Source: Saccharina japonica (taxonomy: Eukaryota; Sar; Phaeophyceae; Laminariales; Laminariaceae). From it: a stretch of DNA of 64,000 nt. The DNA lies in NCBI GenBank assembly GCA_008828725.1, contig MEHQ01003742.1, positions 51,931-115,930 of the forward strand, written 5' to 3'. A program made the translations under genes and the position numbers. Position 1 is the first letter of the stretch, and each line of letters starts with the position of its first letter. Under the pieces are notes generated by a model. It was not told the DNA's origin, did not search any database, and was given only the letters and a program-made list of their open reading frames with translations. Below are positions 57,105 through 64,000 of this stretch, one piece after another.

Positions 57105-57902
57105 ATGCCTTTTGTGGTAAAGGCTGATGCATCAGACTTGCCTTGGGTCAAGGCCATACTGGCGAAGGAAGCCGTACACGCGAGCAGGCCCGAGAGCATT
57201 GGGGTGAGACATTGGACGGCAGAGGAATGGCAGGATCTAGAGGCTAGCGCGCGTTGGCGCCAGCAGCAGCAGCAGAAGGAAAGGGACGACGAAGTACCGG
57301 CTTATCTGAACTTACCTCTGGGAGAATTGGAGACCTTTATGGAGACGTTTTGCACGGACAAGGCATGCAAAGCTCGAAAATACTTTATGTGGCAGTACGG
57401 AACCTACGTCGGCTATGAACAACTAGCCGACAAGGAGTTCGTGAGAGCATATGAAGAAGCGACGTTAACCAAGAATGTCGTCCTCGCGGCAGCAAAAGCA
57501 CAGAGGGCAGAGAGGAAAAGCGAGCTAAATGTAAGCAGCCGCATCCCATCCCCAGGCAAAGCGCACGTGAGTGACAGACTTCAGGTGCCGCCGTAAATAT
57601 TCGGCTCGTGTTCGAAACAGGGACCACTCCAGGACGGACCAGAGGGGAAAGCCGACGGTGAGCGGGAGCCCTCGCCGCAGGTACAGCCGCAGCAGCAGCA
57701 GCAGCAGCAGCAGCGACCGCTGCCATTGCAACCCGCGCAAGCGACAAGATCGCCGCCGCCGCCGCCTACGCCGCCGCCGCAACAGCCGCCGCAACAGCAT
57801 ACACAGCAGCTACGGCAGGTGCCACAAGAATTGGCTGTCGAGCAAGGACCAGTGATGGGAACAAGCAAGGAAACGTTCGCGAGGGGCGGTGAAAAGCAAT
57901 AG
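57105..57902 (+). CDS. Unknown poly-Gln/Pro protein, two exons
   Basis: Exon 1 is 57105-57530 (ATG to a GTAAGC donor) and exon 2 is 57621-57902 (acceptor 'gaaacag', stop TAG); the phase is 0 and the product is 235 residues. I do not recognise the family. Exon 1 has a compact, non-repetitive sequence (for example DLPWVKAILAKEAVHASRPE and DKACKARKYFMWQYGTYVGY) that looks like a genuine domain, followed by a helical Ala/Lys tail. Exon 2 is Gln/Pro-rich, from CAG and CCG runs. The same frame stays open for about 790 bases beyond the TAG, so the stop could be recent, or splicing may avoid it. Confidence 0.5.
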
Positions 57903-58529
57903 GGGTCGGAGGAGCAGTACGTGCCGCAGATGCAGCAGCAGCAGCAGCAGCTGCAGCCCACAGCACCACGGCCGCCATGCCCGCCCCCACAGCTACCCTC
58001 GTGGGAAATGACGAAGGCTGAATCACGAGAAGAACCGTCGGCTAGCCTGCATGGTCCGACCGCGCGATTGGACTGTTCATCCTGCTCTGCATTGGAGAAG
58101 AATGCTACTATCCTCAACGAGCAGGAGGAAGCGCTGGGGGGCGAGGCAGAGGCACCGGTAGCACCGTCGTTACCAACACCGCCGTCGCCGCCGCCACCGG
58201 AGCCGGCGCCGCCACCGCGACCCCTGCCTCACCGACGCCTGGCACTACCGCCACCGCTGAAAGCCTCATGTGACCCCGCAAGGAGATTGCGAGGCGAAAC
58301 TCCCGATCCTCGAAATGGCGACGCACAGCGGGGGCGGAAACAACAACGCGCCACAACAGACGATCAGCAACTCCAACAGGAGCAGGAGCAGCAGCAGCGG
58401 AGAAAAATGGCACGGGAAAGCGGCACGCCAGCATCACCCACTGCGAGGTGCTGGAAGGTTCGAGATGGACGCTGGAAAATGCTGGAGCTGGGGTGGGGAT
58501 GGCTTCCCTCCTTTTGCACCCGACTGAAC
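57903..58529 (+). pseudogene. Decayed 3' extension, related to the end of the 375-residue protein
   Basis: After the TAG, the same frame continues as a Gln/Pro/Glu-rich sequence to about 58400. In the next frame the sequence then reads HHPLRGAG and ends PPFAPD-stop at 58529. The 375-residue protein at 48240-49367 ends with HHPQQG and PPFSPD-stop with similar spacing between. A stop plus a one-base frame change separate this tail from exon 2, which suggests a disabled paralog, unless unseen introns repair it. Confidence 0.45.
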
Positions 58530-58985
58530 AGGTCTTGTGTTTGCCCTCCCCCCTTTGGTATGTTGCGATTTATTTTTCCACGGTACCTATTGCTTTACTA
58601 TCCATTGCAGGGAACAAATATATGCATGCGTTGGTTCATGTTTTGCATGCTTTGGTGCCTGTGGTCTCGTATGCGTAGACTGCCAGACTGTTAGCGATGC
58701 CCCTACATAATGTAGTTCTATGTTCGTTTCCGAGTAGGTCGAGGCTTTCGTGTTTTGTTTTGTTTTGTTGTATTCGGCGCAAACCATGCAGGATTGGAGA
58801 CTTGGGCGTGAATGTTGCCTATAGGAAGGATGAAATAGCAGGTATGATACCGAACGCAGCTTCTGACCCCCGGTGCAGCCTTTTAGCTTGGCACAAGCAA
58901 TCACGTGAAGGGGCTAGCCCAGGCGTACCGGGCGGGCTGATGTTTGGGTTCACGCACCTTATTTTGTTATGGTAAATGGCCATAA
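58530..58985. other. Intergenic stretch, no gene recognised
   Basis: T-rich sequence following the tail at 58529, with 'ttttgttttgttttgttg' near 58753-58770. No motif found. Confidence 0.5.
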
Positions 58986-60418
58986 GGGGGTATACCCCCC
59001 TGGTTTTACGGCCATTTGGGGGTAGCGTCAAAATGCGCCGGCGGAACGTGCTCCCGCGGGCCCAAACAGGCCTCAAACGCCATTCCGAAGGCCTAGTGAG
59101 ATGCCCGAAACCCATGCCAAGCACGCACACAACTTTGTTTTTTTTTTCAGGCATGTCCTTGGACCTAACGGGACGGCGGCGCACGAGGGGGCAAGCGAAG
59201 TCCCCCCTTTGACCACATCTTGGGGGAGGATAACCCCACGTACCTACTAAATGTATCTACTCCCCCCGATTGACCACTTTTTTCACCCCGATTGACCGAA
59301 ACCATACCTCCTTTTGACCATCTGCGACAGCCTCAAAACCGACTACAGCAGTACGTGTCCACGTCACCGCCCAACAGCCCGAATAGACCACGGGGCGGAA
59401 CACTCAGAACTTGCGAGTAGTCGGGATCGCTTGCCTCCCAAACTCTCGGCGGAACCATATCAAAATCATTTTTTTCTAGACGATATCAAGATATCGGCTC
59501 TTCTGAGAAAATATCGCCTCTTCTGAGAAAGCATTACGGTGGAGAATCATAATACACACGCGCAGTAGCGTCTCCGCGTATGAGTCGTGGGTCGTGGGTT
59601 TCGCTGGGTGCTTGGTGCTTTCATGCTGGGTGCTGTGGTGGGGGCAAAGCGCCAGAAGCGGTGCCCAGACCAAATTGGCTCGACATGGCAGGAATTAATT
59701 GGTCCACCTGACTCTACGGTCAAAGCCACTGGGTGTCTGTGCTGTGTGTTGGACGGCAGGCTAGTGTGTTTGAGTAGGATCACCCGACAACGAAGCACCA
59801 CGCACCGAGCAACCCACGACCCACGACTCATTCGCGGAGCAACTACGCGTACGTATTCTGATTTTGCACAAGAAGAGCCGATATTTTCAAATTTTCTCAG
59901 AAGAACCGATATCTTCATATCGTCTATAAAAAAATTGCTTTTTTAAAAGTTCCGCAGAGAGTTTGGGAGGCAAGCGATCCCGACTACTCGCAGCTTCTGA
60001 GTGTTCTGTGCCGTGGTCTATCCGGGCTGTTGGGCGGTGACGTGGACACGTACTGCTCTGTAGTAGGTTTTGAGGCTGTCGCAGATGGTCAAAAGGGGGT
60101 ATGGTTTCGGTCAATCGGGGTGAAAAAAGTCGTCAATCGGGGGGAGTAGATAAATTTAGTAGGTACGTGGGGTTATCCCCCCCCAAGATGTGGTCAAAAG
60201 GGGGACTTCGCTTGCTCCGTCGTGCGCCGCCGTCCCGTTAGGTCCAAGGACATGCCTGAAAAAAAAAAAAAGTTTTGTGCGTGCTTGGCATGGGTTTCGA
60301 GCATCTCGCCAGGCCTTCGGAATGGCGTTTGAGGCCTGTTTGGGCCCGCGGGAGCACGTTCCGCGGGCGCATTTTGACCCTACCCCCAAATGGCCGTAAA
60401 ACCAGGGGATATACCCCC
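58986..60418. mobile_element. 1.43-kb foldback element
   Basis: The ends are 'gggggtatacccccctggtt' and the complement-like 'accaggggatataccccc'. The arms pair for almost 500 bases ('ccgaaggcct', 'cttggacctaacgggacgg', 'gattgaccgaaaccatacc', 'gggatcgcttgcctcccaaa'). A second inverted pair in the core ('cgtgggtcgtgggtttcgct' near 59587 and its complement near 59810-59830) makes most of the element one large palindrome centred near 59700. The arms have drifted by a few percent. Apparent frames of the two arms are mirror copies and not genes. Confidence 0.85.
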
Positions 60419-62500
60419 AAACGACTATTTCTCTTTGTTGATTATTCGCACATGCGAGCATCGAATGTATGGTCCAACTGCGTTTGACTGAGGTAAGACC
60501 CACGGAAAAACGTCGAAATCCGGATGATATACCCGTATTTTTACTTTAGTATAGTCTACCGATGCAAGCGCGGCCGAAATGGTTTCATTTCTTATGTTCA
60601 GGGATATGTTATCTTGATGCTGTTCTGTGGATGGCATGCAAGAAGATGTGGTGAAGGGGTATTGATGATTGATGGGTTTGAGGTAGCTGGAACGCTGAAC
60701 CAGATGAGATGTATGCTTATATGTCGAAAGAACAGCACACGAGCAGGGGGTGATGATGAGGTAGTATATGCTCGCGTCTGTTTTCCACTTACATCACGCA
60801 TTTGTTTGGTTTACGGTATTGAGACGGATTAATTGGTGAGCCGTCATGGCGTATCGGTGTAACGACTACGAGCTGGGCTGGCCAAGAATGGCCTTTTTAC
60901 TCGTCCGGCGGTTTCTCAACGATTTCGAAATATTACGACGCAAAGTTGGTAGCTGTGTGTTATTGAGTTTACAGCGCATTTGCCGACGTTGGAATTTTCG
61001 AAAGCGGAGTTAATTTCGTCAAAAGCAAAAAGAAAAAAAATAGAAAGATCATGCCTTGAATTAAACGAGAGATATATTTGTCTATTTTAGAGTCTATCAG
61101 GTATACCACCCTTGTCTTGCGGATTTCCCTCAAAATCGGTGTGTACCTTCCTTGAGGCATGACGAATCGACTGATATCTTCACCATCGCCTCATTCACCG
61201 ATCATCAAAAGATATGGCGCGCGTAAGATTCCCTATACAAAGTCAAGATACTACGGGGAGAAACACAAAATGTGGGATTCTCACTCCAATTTTTGTTTTT
61301 TTAGCTTGAAGTTTTCACGTCTTACGTAACGGCAAGACAAAAGCATTAATTACTGCACCTTTTGATTTTTGTTTTTTTTCTGGTAGTTGTGCCCGAAACC
61401 AATTTCCGGATTTTTCTGAAATGTGCCTAGTTCACGAAAAAAAAAAAAAAATGGTGCAGTAATGAATCCCTTCGGAAGACTATCAAGAAACACGTGTCAA
61501 AAATTCAGATCAAAATTCGAAAAAACCCACTGAGAAAGTGGCTGGCCAACAAAAAAGTTGATCTTGGCCAGCCCAGCTCGTAGGGGTTGTTCGGAGTTTA
61601 CGTAGATTTAGTGGATCACAGATTCGAGTCATGGAACACATGTTATTGATCAGGGTCGTACGCCCTGAAAAAAACTCATGAGTTGCCGACATGTCCACTG
61701 TTGAAATGGGACAAGTGAATTGATGGATATATTTGTGCTTACTTTAGTTTTGAGAAGGGTTGTATGAATGTTCCTAGTGTAGGAGGGACTTTGGTAATAT
61801 TCGAGTGTTGACGTTAGGGCTCCTCATGTACGCTGGGTATTACAGTGATACTACGAGTGAGTGCGCATTTTTGTTGGAAAAATTGGTGATTCATGTTGGA
61901 TGATTGGTGAATGATATTCGTGTACGAGAACTTGAATAGTTGAAGACTTGGCTGGCTGATTGCATTATACGAAGCTGTATACAGCAGTAATATTATTGGG
62001 TAGGGAAAGAAAATTGAAAGACATAATGTATTGAGGCGTACGCATATGGTTACGGGAGACGACGTGGCATATGTGTTGGGAAATCCCATGTTTGACTTTG
62101 GATATTTGGAGTTTGTGAATTCTGCGTGATGAAAGGATTTACAGTAGATTGTTGATGTTTGAGTATAGGATTTTTGTTTGATTTTGGAGTATAGGATTAT
62201 ATCGGGTTTGTTTAGTTTGGAGTTTTCCTTGAATGATACCTGGTACACATTTTGTGTTAGGTACGGAAAATGTCCATGTTTTGCAGAGTTGAAACCCTGG
62301 AAAGGATGTGCACTATCATGACGATGCTACGAGTAAGAGGGAAGTAAGAACATACTCGTACAACGTCTGATAGATGTAACCGCAATCGGCTCCGATCCCA
62401 TACCTGAGGATCATTTTTTAAGGCATTAAATTGTTGGCATGTTTTCCAAGGGGAGAGTTCATATAACTTGGTTTTAGAGTTCGGTTTGAGTTGACTTTTC
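60419..62500. other. Intergenic stretch, no gene recognised
   Basis: AT-rich with long A/T runs (61018-61040, 61435-61455). An A-run hairpin-like pair lies at about 61370-61455. The second copy of the 43-base exact repeat is at 62344-62386. No exon chain is seen. Confidence 0.5.
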
Positions 62501-62504
62501 ACGT

Positions 62505-62690
62505 CGCAATACTTTTTTGTCCGAAAATGTAAGGAGCGTATGAGTATTAATACGGGTACTTATAACTTCTTACATTTCCGGACAGAGTGTTAGTGTTGTG
62601 TACCCCTTTGTCCGGAAATATAGGGACTTTTTCAGTACTATTATGAGTATTAAAAATATCCTATATTTGCGGACAGAGTGTGGCATATCT
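62505..62690. mobile_element. Two adjacent mini-hairpins with 'tttgtccggaaat' ends
   Basis: The first (about 62515-62592) runs from 'tttgtccgaaaatgtaagga' to 'cttacatttccggacagag'. The second (about 62609-62687) runs from 'tttgtccggaaatataggga' to 'tcctatatttgcggacagag'. A related end, 'ctttggaccgaaatgtaagg', occurs at about 63838. Size and pairing fit small MITEs, possibly Tc1/mariner-type, with no coding capacity. Confidence 0.75.
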
Positions 62691-64000
62691 TCTGTGTGAG
62701 ATCTGAAAGAAAACTCGTTCTGCACTCGTACTCGTACTGCAAGTACGGGGTTTGCTGCTGCAGGTAACCGCGAGGGCTCGAATCCACAGAGACAAAGCTC
62801 GTGCTGCTGGCAATGTAGTCTGGTGCTGGGGTTGTTGTGGTGTGGCTACGCGCCCGCACTCAAAAGCTTGTGAATCTGGCCTCTGGGCAGTTGATACGTG
62901 TAGGGACAGAGCAGCCTGCGCTGGCCCTGACTTTCGACCCTCTCGAAGGAACAGAGCGCAGGCCCCCAAGAACACAACTAGGATCATACTACAGGCGGGA
63001 AATACTGCCACACCACCAGGGTGCTGGGCCGCCCTCTGCGAAGGCGATTGTCCGAACATCCGGCTTGCAACAGCGCTATCTCTCGGTCTTGCACGTCCGC
63101 ACGTCTGGCTTCCTTGCAGCGCCGAGACTATCAGGCTTGTCAGCGGCCAGCAATCACCACCGCCCGTCCTTACGTCATCCTTACAAAACTCGCATGTGAT
63201 TGGTCTGGTTATACTGCATATTATTAGTGCAAATACAGGGAAATCCTTGGATAAACAAAATTGCCTCAGGTATAGGCGCTATGCCCCGTAATTGGCAATT
63301 GACATATGTATAGTTATGTTTGTGAAATTTTCGCACTTTTCGCAACTTTTCTCTTCGTACGAGCACTTTTCGGCAAAACGCTAAGTACCCCGACACAGCA
63401 AGCCCGGCCGGACACATTGGTCGAGGTTTGGGCTCGATCCGAGCTCTGTGGCTCGCGTGGCGGGCGCTCGAAGTTTTTTTTCCCGCGGGAGTGGATAAGC
63501 CGATTTCCCGGGCTTTCTGCATGAGGCCGTGTTTCGTACGTACGTGCCAGTAAATAACGATGTTCTATTTTTAGATGTTGTCTGTTTTTTGCTCTCTCAC
63601 ATGCACACAGGCCAGAAACATGTACCAGATACCAGTAGACAACAGACAACATGCACAGAGCACGGCGTTACAGCGTTGCCGCCAACACCAGTAGGGAACA
63701 TCGTGCGTGAGTGGCACATCCATCTGGGCTGTACTGCTGCTGTAGGTAGTTGTTTTATCCAAGGCTGTTGTCCGTAGTCCGCCACCTGTCTTGCATTCTT
63801 TGCTGTTGTGCTGTGTGTTTATGACATATCCAGGGTCACTTTGGACCGAAATGTAAGGGCCGTTTATATTACGTGTGAGTACGGCAACTAATATTATATT
63901 TCTGATGTTGCGGGTTCTTGCCCCAAGCACACCACCAAACTTTTAGACATCAGATAACATGCAAAGAGAACACAAACAACACGTTGCAACCCCGCCCAGC
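62691..64000. other. Right-end stretch, no gene recognised
   Basis: The interval 62750-63190 is GC-richer and open on several frames; a minus frame includes the hydrophobic run SMILVVFLGACALFL. I cannot link it to a family. 63390-63490 is also GC-rich. An exon of a gene lying outside the window is possible. Confidence 0.35.

Noticed and set aside
58819-60503. Several frames of 60-123 codons across the foldback
   Set aside because: They occur as mirrored pairs in the two arms and show no family motif.

Overview
The window reads as nuclear DNA of an intron-rich eukaryote. Coding exons are GC-rich and separated by GT-AG introns of about 0.2-2.5 kb. The spacers are full of simple repeats, inverted-repeat elements and tRNA-derived SINE-like copies, and there is a short TTAGGG-type telomere array. 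I see no bacterial features, no rRNA and no convincing functional tRNA gene. The style (one gene per roughly 10 kb, GCP4-type gene, GT28 and FkbM domains, algal-looking SGNH esterase) fits a photosynthetic stramenopile such as a brown alga. That assignment is an inference, not a proof.

Three genes could be rebuilt exon by exon with matching splice phases. (1) On the minus strand, 14280 down to 2927, twelve exons encode about 1,098 residues. The N-terminal half is a GT28 / sterol-glucosyltransferase-like enzyme and the C-terminal half is an FkbM-family methyltransferase. (2) On the plus strand, 14544-28619, about seventeen exons encode gamma-tubulin complex component 4 (GCP4, about 1,004 residues). 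Its GRIP1 and GRIP2 parts are separated by a roughly 280-residue insert that looks like a legume-lectin / concanavalin-A-type beta-sandwich. Genes 1 and 2 are divergent, with only 263 bp between their start codons. (3) On the minus strand, 36855 down to 32512, four exons encode a 381-residue secreted SGNH / PC-esterase-like protein. Its last intron carries a 1.44-kb inverted-repeat element.

The right half (37-64 kb) is gene-poor. It holds two low-complexity genes that may be related (48240-49367 minus; 57105-57902 plus, with a decayed-looking 3' extension). The first has a duplicated copy of its promoter and first codons 4.7 kb away. The rest is mobile and repetitive DNA: two non-autonomous DNA elements with 3-bp target-site duplications whose empty sites can be read inside this same window, three large inverted-repeat elements, several small MITE-like hairpins, two SINE-like copies, a 30-bp minisatellite, a degenerate 'acttccatct' satellite, a GATATC-rich array and many microsatellites.

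The three solid genes share no evident pathway. The first two are adjacent and may share a promoter. The fusion of a lipid/sterol glycosyltransferase with a methyltransferase suggests glycosylation and methylation of the same metabolite, which is a hypothesis only. No transposase or reverse transcriptase was recognised, so the elements here appear non-autonomous.
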